In this document: positions 28,718-37,845 of the stretch, piece after piece | How positions within the stretch are numbered: position 1 is the first letter of the stretch | Layout of the letters: every line of letters starts with the position of its first letter | Assembly: GCA_903858815.1 (NCBI GenBank) | Contig: CAIOKE010000283.1 | Location: 1 to 64,000 of the forward strand | Direction: 5' to 3' | Source: an uncultured Planctomycetaceae bacterium | GTDB lineage: Bacteria; Planctomycetota; Planctomycetia; Planctomycetales; Planctomycetaceae | Length of the DNA stretch: 64,000 bases | The notes under the pieces: generated by a model | What the model was told of the DNA's origin: nothing | What the model saw: the letters and a program-made list of their open reading frames with translations, nothing else | Database searches by the model: none | Made by a program: the position numbers and the translations under genes

Positions 28718-29842
28718 TCATTCACGCACAGGCTTCCCGGCCACGATTTGTTCCAGATGCCCCTGCACCCGAGCACGTTCCTTTTCCGGCGCCTTTTCAG
28801 CGGCCGTCGCAGCCCACTTCGAAGCCTCTGCAAACTGACCGTTCTCTGCCAGGGCGGCCGCCAGCGTGTCCAGCGTATTCCACTGCTGGTACTGAGTCAT
28901 TTCGCAGGCTGCCTTTGCCAGCTGCAATGCTCGCTCAGGCTTCCGATAACGTTCGTCCGGACACGTCCCCAGCAGCCACGCCAGATCATTCGTCGCTTCG
29001 TAGGTCTGCGGACTGATCTGCACGGCCTGCTCCAGATCTGCCAAAGCCTTTTCATAGGATTTACTGCGGCGCCACACATAGGCTCGGTTACCAAGCGCGT
29101 CCACATACTTCGGGTTCAGTTTCAGGGCCGCCGTGAAATCTGCCACCGCTTCGTCAGACTTCTGCAGCCGCTGGTGCACAATTCCCCGATTATTCAGGGC
29201 CTCAGCAAAATCCGGCACCAGTTTCAGAGCAGACTGCAGGTCGGCCAGAGCGAGAGAAAACTGAGACGTCTCGATGTACGCCAGTGCTCGATTATTCAGA
29301 TACAGCACATTCGTCGGTTCAAGCGACAGCGCCTGAGTAAAGTCGGCGATCGCCGCCGGATGACTTCCCAGCAGGTAATTGGCCTTACCACGATTGTTCA
29401 GAGCACCCGCATTCTTCGGAGACTTTCGCAGACTCTCATTGAAATCCGTGATCGCCTTCCGGTACTGCTTGTGGGCCAGCAGAGCCACTCCACGAAGATG
29501 ATGGTTTTCAGCTGTTGGTGCCGTCGCCACGCGCTGAGTCAGCTCTTCAACGGCGCCGTCATACAGCACCGTCTCCTTCTCCCACAACCAGCCACCCTTC
29601 TCCTGGATCCATAACCACTCGCCATTCACCAGAGACACTGTGAAAATCTCACCCAGCCATGCTGACGAAACCGTCGCATCCGGAGTCCGCAGCGGGGCAC
29701 CATGGCGAATCACCAGCACTTTGCGCCCCACACGAGGATCTGCTGGTGCTGTCTGAGCCTGCAGCAAATCTGCTGACACCGGCCACAACACCAGAATCAT
29801 CAGCATCACACGTCGGAATCCGCCAATCAGGCTGCTGTTCAT
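28718..29842 (-). CDS. Exported TPR protein with N-terminal SH3-like segment
   Basis: A 374-residue protein. A Sec signal peptide covers about 1-29 (VSADLLQAQ). A short SH3-like region follows (VGRKVLVIRHGAPLR ... WIQEKGGWLW, about 38-90). At least five tetratricopeptide repeats span about 105-290, with repeat signatures such as NNRGKANYLLG, NNRALAYIE and NNRGIVHQRL. TPR proteins mediate protein contacts; the partner is not known. It lies between the DUF1501 gene and the prenyltransferase-repeat gene, all on the minus strand. Confidence 0.85.
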   Translation of the reverse strand: MNSSLIGGFRRVMLMILVLWPVSADLLQAQTAPADPRVGRKVLVIRHGAPLRTPDATVSSAWLGEIFTVSLVNGEWLWIQEKGGWLWEKETVLYDGAVEELTQRVATAPTAENHHLRGVALLAHKQYRKAITDFNESLRKSPKNAGALNNRGKANYLLGSHPAAIADFTQALSLEPTNVLYLNNRALAYIETSQFSLALADLQSALKLVPDFAEALNNRGIVHQRLQKSDEAVADFTAALKLNPKYVDALGNRAYVWRRSKSYEKALADLEQAVQISPQTYEATNDLAWLLGTCPDERYRKPERALQLAKAACEMTQYQQWNTLDTLAAALAENGQFAEASKWAATAAEKAPEKERARVQGHLEQIVAGKPVRE

Positions 29843-29957
29843 TGCTCAGAAATCCATTTCGAAACTTGTCCTCGTCACCACAGCAGGCCCTGCCCTGCCG
29901 GACGTCCACGACCGAATTCTGCGATAGAGTGGGCCTGCAGATCAAGCAGAATCTGAT

Positions 29958-31028
29958 TCACCGCTGATAAATCGGCAGGTAACCGTACTCAATTGCCAGT
30001 GCCAGTACAGCCAGAGACGTGGAATAGACCCGACCCGCCTGACGCTCAGTACCATCTTCCGGTGTCCAGAATCCCTCCGGATTCTGCAGGTCCAGTATCG
30101 TCTGATACAGCACCTGACGCGATTGCTTCCATTCAGCCCCGCCAACTTTGTACATCCCGATCGTGCAGTAATAGGCACCGTAATAGAAATAGTGTTCACT
30201 GCGTACCAGCGGTCGCGACAGAATCAGCCCGGCCGCCGCCAGTGTCTCTCGCGTCCGATGCTCTCCACAGATCTCCAGAGCAGCAATCCCGGTGCCTGCC
30301 CGAGTGATTGAACTGCCATGCCCGACCATATAGCCAAAACCACCGTCGTGCTTCACATGCAGTCGCTTCAGATAAGCCACGGCCCGATCAATGTTCTCAG
30401 CCGGCACATCACAGCCGATATCGCGAGCAGCCCGCAGTGCGAGGAGCTGCCACGCACTCACACTCAGATCCGAATCACTGCTGGTTGGCTGATAACGCCA
30501 GCCCCCGTCATGCTCGGGCGGCTTTGGATGATTCTGCGCATCCACAATCAATCGCACTGCCTTCTGCAGACTCTGACGACACTGATCCGCCTGCATACCC
30601 TCCGTCATGCCACAGATCTCGGCCAGCATCAGAGTGGCAATCCCATGGCTGTACATCGGACCATGCCCACTCTCACGCCCGACCAGCAGACCACTTTCCT
30701 GCTGCTGCGACAATAACCATGCCAGCCCTCGCGACAACAAACGCCCATAGGGCCCTTCGCCGGGAACATGACCACCGGCCATCAACGCCATCAACGCCAA
30801 TGCCGTTGTCGCCGTCGATTCACCATAATCCTTCGTGGTCCACGCCCCGGAAGCCTGCTGCTCAGATGCCAGCCACCGCAGCCCCTGCCGCACCGCAGTG
30901 TCAATCCGCTGCTCCAACGCTGTTTCATCACCTTCGTCAGCCCGCGACAGGCCCCCCCAGACCGTCAGCAGACCGGCCCCCAGCAGTGTCCGTCGAGTAC
31001 ATCCGGATTTTTGAAATTCCGATGTCAT
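29958..31028 (-). CDS. Prenyltransferase/squalene oxidase repeat protein, exported
   Basis: About 356 residues from the ATG at 31028, which has AGGAAAG upstream; the frame extends to 31136 without a better start. It has a twin-arginine-like leader (TRRTLLGAG, cleavage near SRADE). The rest is an alpha/alpha-toroid built of repeats with QQASGAWTTK, GGWRYQP, GGFGYM and NPEGFWTP, as in the prenyltransferase/squalene cyclase fold. No DxDD cyclase motif is seen, so it is likely a binding or structural toroid rather than a cyclase. Such proteins are common in Planctomycetota. Confidence 0.85.
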   Translation of the reverse strand: MTSEFQKSGCTRRTLLGAGLLTVWGGLSRADEGDETALEQRIDTAVRQGLRWLASEQQASGAWTTKDYGESTATTALALMALMAGGHVPGEGPYGRLLSRGLAWLLSQQQESGLLVGRESGHGPMYSHGIATLMLAEICGMTEGMQADQCRQSLQKAVRLIVDAQNHPKPPEHDGGWRYQPTSSDSDLSVSAWQLLALRAARDIGCDVPAENIDRAVAYLKRLHVKHDGGFGYMVGHGSSITRAGTGIAALEICGEHRTRETLAAAGLILSRPLVRSEHYFYYGAYYCTIGMYKVGGAEWKQSRQVLYQTILDLQNPEGFWTPEDGTERQAGRVYSTSLAVLALAIEYGYLPIYQR

Positions 31029-31290
31029 GGTCCGCTTTCCTGCCAGAACCGCTGCGGAATCAGCCGAGTCACCCGTGGACGACAACCTCAGCTTAGCCGG
31101 CTGCTCAGTTCCAATCCAATCCCTCCAACGGCACACATCTCCGATTATCGCGATTCTCGGTCACTTCCACGCCCCCGATCCGGCAAATGCCCGGATCACC
31201 TCTCAGGTCCTGCTGGAGTTTGCCCGAATTCCTGCTAATTTCTACAGTTTGCAACCCCGGTATCCCAGTTTCACCGAGCAGCTTCCGCCT

Positions 31291-31626
31291 ATGACCATCT
31301 TTCAGAAGATCATCAACCGCGAAATCCCCGCTCGCATCGTGCACGAAGACCAGCATTGCATGGCCTTTCACGACGTCAGTCCCCAGGCACCGGTGCATGT
31401 TCTGCTGATCCCCAAAAAACCGGTGGCATCGCTTGCCGAACTGACTGCCGACGACGCACAGCTTTGTGGACACCTGCTGCAGATGGTGCCCGTCATTGCC
31501 CGACAACTGGGACTCAGCGATGGCTATCGCACTGTCATCAACACGGGCGGTCATGGTGGTCAGACTGTATTTCACCTGCACATTCATATTCTTGGAGGTC
31601 GACCGCTGCACTGGCCACCTGGCTAA
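31291..31626 (+). CDS. HIT family nucleotide-binding protein (HinT-like)
   Basis: A 111-residue HIT protein, probably a purine nucleoside phosphoramidase or a related nucleotide hydrolase. The start MTIFQKIINREIPA is characteristic, and the histidine triad HLHIHILGG is at H95, H97, H99. An in-frame extension to 31027 overlaps the divergent gene's leader and is rejected. The gene is followed 52 bases later by the DUF3500 gene. Confidence 0.94.
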   Translation: MTIFQKIINREIPARIVHEDQHCMAFHDVSPQAPVHVLLIPKKPVASLAELTADDAQLCGHLLQMVPVIARQLGLSDGYRTVINTGGHGGQTVFHLHIHILGGRPLHWPPG

Positions 31627-31678
31627 GACTGCGGTTTATCGCGAAATTCCCGCCTCGCTGTTTTCTGGAGTCTTGTCC

Positions 31679-32701
31679 ATGCGATCTGCACTCTGTTTGT
31701 TTCTGCCTCTGCTGTTTTGTGGCCCGCTGGTCGCTGAAGATGGCTCTGACAAACCCGGCGTCGGGATGGCCACTGCCGCAACCAGGCTGGCCGAGCTGCT
31801 GCCGGCCGAGCAGCGTAATAAGCTGCAGTACGGTTTTGCAGACCCGGAACGGCTGAACTGGCACTTCATCCCCAAAGATCGCAACGGGGTTGTCTTATGG
31901 GATCTTTCCGGCGAACCGCGGAAGGCAGCAGAAGAACTGGTGAAATCGGGCTTGTCTGCCGCAGGCTATGCCAAAACTCTGCAGGTCCGCAGTCTGGAAG
32001 AAGTGCTTTACCTGTTTGAAGGTGGTGAAGAGGCCTATCGTCGCGATCGTCGACATACACACAAGTACCATCTGACCATCTTTGGAACACCGGCTGCCAC
32101 GGGTACGTGGGGCTGGCGTTTCGAAGGGCATCATTTGTCGCTCAACTTTGTGATTCGTGATGGCATCGTCATCAGCAGTACTCCGGAAATGATGGGTGCC
32201 AACCCGGCGCTGATCGATGCGGGGCCGGGGCGTCAGCTGAGAATTCTCGGCAACCGCGAAGATCTCGCCCGCTCGATCCTCAAAGCCTGCAATGAATCTC
32301 AGAAGCAGCAGATGTGGATTTCCGATAAGGCTCCGGACGACATTCGTGGTGCCGCCGCGCCTCAGGCCGTTGTTGACAAGGCCGTGGGCCTGCGTTATGC
32401 CGATATGTCTCCTGATCAGCAGAAGATGTTCCGCGAGCTGCTGGGTGAATACCTGTCCGTCATGCCCGCACAGGTGGTGCGTGATCGTATGCAGGCAATC
32501 GAAAAGGCCGGCATGGCTGATGTTCGCATGGGCTGGTGGGGTGAGTCAGAAGTCAACCGCCGACACCACTATGTTATTCAGGGTCAGACCTTCATCATCG
32601 AATACAACAACACCCAGAACGACGCCAATCACGTGCATTCCATCTTCCGCAGTCTGGAAGGCGATTTCGCTGTCCCGACGGCTCAGAATGACGCAAAGTA
32701 A
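31679..32701 (+). CDS. Exported DUF3500 protein
   Basis: A 340-residue DUF3500 protein from the ATG at 31679. A signal peptide covers about 1-20 (LFLPLLFCGPLVAE). DUF3500 features seen are LLPAEQRNKLQYGFAD, the GWRFEGHHLSLNF motif and the C-terminal HYVIQGQTFIIEYNNTQ with NHVHSIFR. Function is not established in the family. A strong terminator follows at 32711-32745. Confidence 0.88.
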   Translation: MRSALCLFLPLLFCGPLVAEDGSDKPGVGMATAATRLAELLPAEQRNKLQYGFADPERLNWHFIPKDRNGVVLWDLSGEPRKAAEELVKSGLSAAGYAKTLQVRSLEEVLYLFEGGEEAYRRDRRHTHKYHLTIFGTPAATGTWGWRFEGHHLSLNFVIRDGIVISSTPEMMGANPALIDAGPGRQLRILGNREDLARSILKACNESQKQQMWISDKAPDDIRGAAAPQAVVDKAVGLRYADMSPDQQKMFRELLGEYLSVMPAQVVRDRMQAIEKAGMADVRMGWWGESEVNRRHHYVIQGQTFIIEYNNTQNDANHVHSIFRSLEGDFAVPTAQNDAK

Positions 32702-32710
32702 CTGCTTCCC

Positions 32711-32745
32711 ACAGCCTGTCGGCACCTGCTGACAGGCTGTTTTCT
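32711..32745 (+). terminator. Intrinsic terminator after the DUF3500 gene
   Basis: ACAGCCTGTC (32711-32720) pairs perfectly with GACAGGCTGT (32731-32740) across a 10-base loop, followed by TTTCT. It lies 10 bases after the stop. Confidence 0.85.
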
Positions 32746-32797
32746 GTCGGGTCCCCGGTCGCTGATCAACCCGTTGCCCTCTGGAAATCCGCCTGAC

Positions 32798-34054
32798 ATG
32801 GAATGCCCTCAGTTCATTGAAAGTTATCGCCTTTCCAACGGCCTGCTGGTGGTTTTCGAACCAATGCCGGATGTTGAGTCAGCAGCACTCTCACTGCTGC
32901 TTCCGGCCGGCGGTGTACGTGATCCTGCGGGTCGCTGTGGCACTGCCGCGATTCTCAGCGAAATGTTTCCCCGCGGGGCGGATGGACTGTCTTCACGAAG
33001 CCTGTGCGCTGCTCTCGATAATCTCGGACTGCAGCGCAGCTTCCAGACCGGCAGTGCACATATCACATTCTCCGCAGCCACCACTGCAGACCGGCTGACT
33101 GATGCTCTGCCATTGATCGCTCGCATGGTACTGCAGCCGCACCTGCATGACAGTGATTTTGAGCCGGCCAGAGATCTGGTGGCCCAGGGACTGCTGGCTC
33201 TGGAGGATGAGCCGCGGCAGCAGCTGGGTCGCCTGCTGCGACAATACAGTTATGCCGCACCGTGGGGCAATCCCTCTGAAGGTGAACTGGCAGATCTTGA
33301 ACTCATCACACCGGACGATATCCGCCGACATCATCAGCAGTACGTGGTTCCGCAGAATGCGATCGTTGGGATCGCCGGGAATCTTGACCCGACTCAGCTG
33401 CAATCCACACTCGAATCTGTGTTCGGCAGCTGGCAGGGCTCTGCACCAGCAGACATGCCCGCCGGAACTCGCCCGACCTCCCCATTCCATCAGCTGCACG
33501 AGTCGGCTCAGACACATCTCGGACTGGCCTGGGAAACCGTGCGCTACTCCGACCCGCGTTACTACGAAGCGTGGGCTGCCGTCAGTCTGCTGAGCGGTGG
33601 CATGAGTTCGCGGTTATTCACGGAAGTTCGCGAAAAACGCGGCCTCTGCTATGCCATCTCAGCATCACTCAGCACACTCCGTGATGATGCTCGCGTCATG
33701 GCGTATGCCGGGACAACCACCGAACGTGCTCAGGAAACACTGGACGTGACAGTGCAGGAAATCCTGCGGTTGTCAGAAGGCATCACCGAAGAAGAACTGC
33801 AGCGCTGTCGAGCCCGAGCAAAAAGCTCGCTCATCATGCAGCAGGAATCCACCTCCTCACGAGCCGGCTCGCTGGCCCGCGATATGTATCTGCTGGAGCG
33901 GTTTGTCTCGCTTCAGGAAATTCATGATCGCATTGACGCACTCACCTTTGAGGGTGTGCGGCAGTTCGTTATTGATCATGCACCAAAGTCCATGGTACTT
34001 GTGTCCATCGGCCCGCAGGCGCCCGATCCCGGCTGCCTGCCACAATTCCAGTAA
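32798..34054 (+). CDS. M16 peptidase-like subunit lacking the zinc site
   Basis: A 418-residue M16 (pitrilysin/processing peptidase-like) protein from the ATG at 32798; a TTG at 32774 is an alternative start. At the place where active members have HxxEH it reads AILSE, so zinc binding is lost. The C-terminal half keeps the Arg/Tyr pair that positions substrate (SSRLFTEVREKRGLCYAIS). This is the pattern of the non-catalytic partner in two-subunit M16B enzymes. The next gene supplies the metal site. No signal peptide is visible, so it is probably cytoplasmic. Confidence 0.88.
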   Translation: MECPQFIESYRLSNGLLVVFEPMPDVESAALSLLLPAGGVRDPAGRCGTAAILSEMFPRGADGLSSRSLCAALDNLGLQRSFQTGSAHITFSAATTADRLTDALPLIARMVLQPHLHDSDFEPARDLVAQGLLALEDEPRQQLGRLLRQYSYAAPWGNPSEGELADLELITPDDIRRHHQQYVVPQNAIVGIAGNLDPTQLQSTLESVFGSWQGSAPADMPAGTRPTSPFHQLHESAQTHLGLAWETVRYSDPRYYEAWAAVSLLSGGMSSRLFTEVREKRGLCYAISASLSTLRDDARVMAYAGTTTERAQETLDVTVQEILRLSEGITEEELQRCRARAKSSLIMQQESTSSRAGSLARDMYLLERFVSLQEIHDRIDALTFEGVRQFVIDHAPKSMVLVSIGPQAPDPGCLPQFQ

Positions 34055-34110
34055 CTCAGACCGACACTCGCACCACCGACTCCGTTACAGACTTTCTCCC
34101 GGACAGACTC

Positions 34111-35337
34111 ATGAAATTCCAGCACTGCCGGCTGCCCTCCGGACTCACACTGATCGCTGAAACCAACCCCACTGTGCACAGTGTGGCGGCAGGCTTTTTC
34201 GTGCGTGCCGGATCCCGCGATGAAACCCCGGAAATCTCCGGCGTCAGCCATTTCCTTGAACATATGGCCTTTAAAGGCGATCACCGATTCTCTGCCGATG
34301 ATATCAATCGAGTCTTTGATGAAATCGGTGCGAAATACAACGCATCAACCAGTGAAGAAGTGACTATGTACTACGCGGCTGTATTGCCCGAGTACCTTGA
34401 GCAGGCACTGGAACTGCTGTCGGCCCTGATGCAGCCGGCCCTGCGGCAGGAAGATTTCGACATGGAAAAGAACGTGATCCTGGAAGAGATCAGCATGTAC
34501 GAGGATCAGCCGTCCTTCACCTGCTACGATCATATCATGGCCACGCACTTCAGCGGTCATCCGCTGGGCCAGAGTATTCTTGGCAGTCAGACCAGCATCA
34601 CGGAACTCTCCGCTGCGCAGATGCGCAGCTACCATTCCAGCCGCTACCACACCGGAAATCTTGTGCTGGCAGTCGCCGGGAACTGTGACTTCGACCAGCT
34701 GCGAGAACTGGTGGAAAAACACTGCTCCGGAATCCCCTCCGGAATCACTCAACGTGCCATTCCCGAATTCTCCCCACAACATACTGTCAGCCTCCTGCAT
34801 CGCGAATCCAGTGTCCAGCAGCACCTGATGCAGATGGGACCGGCACCACGTGGCTCTGATCCCCTGCGATTTGCCGCCGAACTGCTTTCCGTCGTGGTTG
34901 GTGATGACAGCGGCAGCCGCCTGTTCTGGGAACTGGTCGATCCCGGTCATGTGGAATCCTGCGATCTGGGCTTCAGCGAATATGACGGCGACGGCGCATG
35001 GATGAGCTATCTCAGTTGTGCTCCCGAAGATGCCAGCACCAATCTTGAACGCTGTGCTCGAGTCTTTGCGGAAGTCAATGCCCATGGAGTCACAGCAGAA
35101 GAGCTGGAGCAGGCCCGGAACAAAGTCGCTTCACGGATCGTGCTGCGAGGCGAACGACCGATGGGACGACTTTCGTCACTGGGATCCAACTGGCTCTATC
35201 GACAGGAATACCGCTCAATTGCTGATGACATGAAAATCATCCGCAGCATCACTGAAGATCAGATTCGTGAACTGCTGCAGAAGTATCCTCTGCAGATGAC
35301 GACCACAGCCGGAGTCGGTCCATTAAGCACCCTGTGA
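34111..35337 (+). CDS. M16 zinc peptidase, catalytic subunit
   Basis: A 408-residue M16 peptidase. The inverted zinc motif HFLEH is at H47, E50, H51. The downstream third ligand is expected in the VILEEISMYED block. In the C-terminal half, the segment where Arg and Tyr normally occur reads SRLFWELVDPGHVESCDL, so that pair is absent. It therefore appears to depend on the preceding subunit. It starts 56 bases after that gene and is followed 15 bases later by mntR. No export signal is seen. Confidence 0.92.
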   Translation: MKFQHCRLPSGLTLIAETNPTVHSVAAGFFVRAGSRDETPEISGVSHFLEHMAFKGDHRFSADDINRVFDEIGAKYNASTSEEVTMYYAAVLPEYLEQALELLSALMQPALRQEDFDMEKNVILEEISMYEDQPSFTCYDHIMATHFSGHPLGQSILGSQTSITELSAAQMRSYHSSRYHTGNLVLAVAGNCDFDQLRELVEKHCSGIPSGITQRAIPEFSPQHTVSLLHRESSVQQHLMQMGPAPRGSDPLRFAAELLSVVVGDDSGSRLFWELVDPGHVESCDLGFSEYDGDGAWMSYLSCAPEDASTNLERCARVFAEVNAHGVTAEELEQARNKVASRIVLRGERPMGRLSSLGSNWLYRQEYRSIADDMKIIRSITEDQIRELLQKYPLQMTTTAGVGPLSTL

Positions 35338-35352
35338 CCGGATCGTGCTGCC

Positions 35353-35805
35353 GTGACAGATCAACGTCAGATCATTTCCAGCCATCTCAGAACCCGCCGT
35401 GATCACGCGACGGAACTGACACAGGATTACGTTGAAGCGATCGCCGAGCTGGAACAGCAGCCAGGTGGCTGTCGAGTACGCGATCTGGCCCGCTACTTCG
35501 AAGTCAGCCACGTCACCGTCAATCGCACCGTCGCAAGACTCAAAAGAGACGGCTACGCAGATGCTGAACCCTACGGTCCCGTACGATTGACGGAACAGGG
35601 TCGAGCACTTGCTGAATTCGCTCGCAGTCGACACGAGGTCGTGTTTCGTTTCCTGCTGGCTCTGGGCGCCAGCCCGGAAACTGCAGCTGCCGACAGCGAA
35701 GGAATCGAACACCACGTCAGCGAAGAAACCCTGCAGCTGATGGCTGACTTCTGCAGACAACTCAACCTTCGGACTGAGCCTGAGCAGTTGCCGGGCGACC
35801 ATTGA
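35353..35805 (+). CDS. mntR: Manganese-responsive regulator MntR (DtxR family)
   Basis: A 150-residue DtxR-type repressor, closest in pattern to enterobacterial MntR. The N-terminal winged helix spans about 20-85 (DYVEAIAELE, VRDLARYFEVSHVTVNRTVARL). The metal-binding dimerisation region has the LLALGASPETA and EGIEHHVSEETL motifs typical of MntR. It starts with GTG, consistent with alignment to family members. It likely represses Mn uptake or activates efflux, but no Mn transporter gene is in view. Its 3' end overlaps the convergent FGE gene by 44 bases. Confidence 0.88.
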   Translation: MTDQRQIISSHLRTRRDHATELTQDYVEAIAELEQQPGGCRVRDLARYFEVSHVTVNRTVARLKRDGYADAEPYGPVRLTEQGRALAEFARSRHEVVFRFLLALGASPETAAADSEGIEHHVSEETLQLMADFCRQLNLRTEPEQLPGDH

Positions 35806-36925
35806 TCACACAGCGAAAACCTGTGTGAAATGCCCCCGAATCCTCCTCGCCCTTCATCCGCGCCGTCGTCCGATAACCAATACAGTACTGATCACTGCAC
35901 ATAAAGGAACCACCGCGCTGAACACGCTTCACAATCCCAGGTTCCTGAGGATCAAAACTGGACTCCGGTCCCCGCGGATTGCGGATCGGACGACCAGACC
36001 CCTGTAATACACAGGACTCGTAATAGTCCGGCTGATAATAGTCCGCACACCATTCCCAGACATTCCCCGAAATGTCCTGCAACCCAAAAGCGTTCGGTGG
36101 AAAACTGCCGACAGGAGCTGTCTGACGAAATCCATCAGCTCCCGTGTCCTCAATCGGAAACTGCCCCTGCCAGATGTTGTGCAGCCAGCGCCCCTCCGGA
36201 TTACGCTCCGCACCCCACGGATACATCTCACCCGCTCGCCCCCCCCGAGCTGCATACTCCCACTGCGCTTCCGTCGGCAGCTCCTTACCCGCCCAACGAC
36301 AGTAAGCCACAGCATCCGGCCAGCTCACATGGACCACCGGATGATCCATCCGATCATCAATCGATGATTCAGGCCCCTCCGGATGTCGCCAGTCAGCACC
36401 CGGAACATACTGCCACCAGCTGTAAGCTCCCTTCTGCGGATCAATGTCCGCACGACTGCCCAATTGCAGACTGCAGATCGAACCGGGCTTGTTCAGCTCA
36501 GGCAGAATGTCTGATTCCGATACGCCCGTCTCTGGCAAAGCACTACGCAGTTTCGGAGGCTGCTCGGCCAGAGTCACATATCCAGTGGCCTGCACAAAAG
36601 CCGCAAACTGACGGTTCGTCACCTCCGTCACATCCATCCAGAATCCATCCAGCTGCACAGAATGCGGCGGAAACTCATCCGGATACGAATCCGCCGCCCC
36701 CATCGTATAGACACCCGCTGGAATCCAGACCATCCCCCGCACGCGCGGGTCATCCTGATCGGGATACTGAAGTGACTCCGCAGCAGCAGACGCAGCCACC
36801 GCATCCGAGCCTGTAACAGGAGTCTTCGGACGAACGACCTCAGGACTGACACTGAAATGACTGGCAAGCACCAGCGCCATCACCGAACACAACAGCACAG
36901 AAACTGAGATCACAAGCTGTTTCAT
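35762..36925 (-). CDS. Formylglycine-generating enzyme (FGE/SUMF1), membrane-anchored or exported
   Basis: A 387-residue FGE. It converts the active-site Cys or Ser of type I sulfatases to formylglycine. An N-terminal hydrophobic segment (about 4-22) is an uncleaved anchor or signal peptide. The FGE fold covers about 65-375, with WIPAGVYTMG, the DVTEVTNRQFAAFV segment, LPTEAQWEYAARGG and SGNVWEWCADYY. The two catalytic cysteines are C343 and C348 (GGSFMCSDQYC), spaced as in human FGE Cys336/Cys341, so activity is expected. GAGGGG precedes the ATG. No sulfatase gene is next to it. Confidence 0.9.
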   Translation of the reverse strand: MKQLVISVSVLLCSVMALVLASHFSVSPEVVRPKTPVTGSDAVAASAAAESLQYPDQDDPRVRGMVWIPAGVYTMGAADSYPDEFPPHSVQLDGFWMDVTEVTNRQFAAFVQATGYVTLAEQPPKLRSALPETGVSESDILPELNKPGSICSLQLGSRADIDPQKGAYSWWQYVPGADWRHPEGPESSIDDRMDHPVVHVSWPDAVAYCRWAGKELPTEAQWEYAARGGRAGEMYPWGAERNPEGRWLHNIWQGQFPIEDTGADGFRQTAPVGSFPPNAFGLQDISGNVWEWCADYYQPDYYESCVLQGSGRPIRNPRGPESSFDPQEPGIVKRVQRGGSFMCSDQYCIGYRTTARMKGEEDSGAFHTGFRCVINGRPATAQAQSEG

Positions 36926-36999
36926 CTGCCCCTCGCCCGATCATACTCGGCCGAATCAGTCAAACTACGGCCTGCCCCGACAGCCGCACAATCCCAAGT

Positions 37000-37722
37000 C
37001 TATTCGGGACGCCCCAGAACCGCCAGACAGGCAGCGGCAGCGGCGGCCACATTCAACGACGGAACCGGTCCCTGCGGAGGTAGCGAGACCAGTTGATCAC
37101 ACTTCTCGCGAGTCAACCGGCGCATCCCATTTCCCTCATTCCCCATCACCAGCATCCAGTGCCTGTCTCGACAGATTTCATAAATCGAAGACTCTGAACG
37201 CTCACACGTCCCCAGCACCCAGATCGAACTCTGCTGAGCCCGCTCGAGCGCCTGCGCAAGATTTGCCACAACCGCAAACGGGACGTACTCCGCACCTCCC
37301 GCTGCTACGTCACAAACCGTGGCATTCACCGATGCACTGCGATCCTTCGTCAGTACAATCCCACGCACACCAAAAAAACCGGCCAGCCGAAATAACGCTC
37401 CCAGGTTCTGAGGATCCTGGACCTGATCCAGCGCCAGCCATAAACCTCGAGCATCCTCGGTGGAAAACAGATTCTCCAGCGGCACTGGAGAAGGCGGCTC
37501 CACATTCGCTGACCCCGCACCCACTCGCTCCGTTTCCCTGCGCGGACCTCGCCGCTCGTCCGCACTGCCCACTCGCACGGAAACCCCAGAACGCCGCGCA
37601 GTCTCAAGCACGCGATCCCACGCATCGCCCGATGCCTCGGACTGCACACGCAGGGACTTCACAGCCTTCGGACGACGCTCGAGAACAGCAAGGATGCTGT
37701 GAGGATTTCTAAGTTCCAGCAT
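37000..37722 (-). CDS. SpoU/TrmH family rRNA 2'-O-methyltransferase (RlmB-like)
   Basis: A 240-residue SPOUT methyltransferase from the ATG at 37722. The three SpoU motifs are present: DQVQDPQNLGALFR, VMGNEGNGM and SLPPQGPVPSLNVA. These form the knot that binds S-adenosylmethionine. An N-terminal L30e-like substrate-binding domain (about 1-75) starts LRNPHSILAVLERRP. Most likely target is 23S rRNA (Gm2251) as for RlmB, but other SpoU targets cannot be excluded. Note Ala in the NVAAA segment where Ser is commonly seen. It lies downstream of rpmA, separated by a strong terminator. Confidence 0.85.
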   Translation of the reverse strand: MLELRNPHSILAVLERRPKAVKSLRVQSEASGDAWDRVLETARRSGVSVRVGSADERRGPRRETERVGAGSANVEPPSPVPLENLFSTEDARGLWLALDQVQDPQNLGALFRLAGFFGVRGIVLTKDRSASVNATVCDVAAGGAEYVPFAVVANLAQALERAQQSSIWVLGTCERSESSIYEICRDRHWMLVMGNEGNGMRRLTREKCDQLVSLPPQGPVPSLNVAAAAAACLAVLGRPE

Positions 37723-37773
37723 CAATTCCCCCCCCCTTGCCGCCCGCTACCGCTGAACACACCCACAGCGCGT

Positions 37774-37817
37774 AAAAAAACGCGACGACATCTTCAATTT
37801 GTGGAAGACGCCGCCGC
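37774..37817 (-). terminator. Intrinsic terminator after rpmA
   Basis: On the minus strand a 14-base-pair stem, allowing three G-U pairs, is formed by GCGGCGGCGTCTTC and GAAGATGTCGTCGC across an 8-base loop. A run of seven T follows. It lies between the rpmA stop and the SpoU methyltransferase start. Confidence 0.88.
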
Positions 37818-37845
37818 GCTGTGATTTCCAGTGAACGGCAAGACC

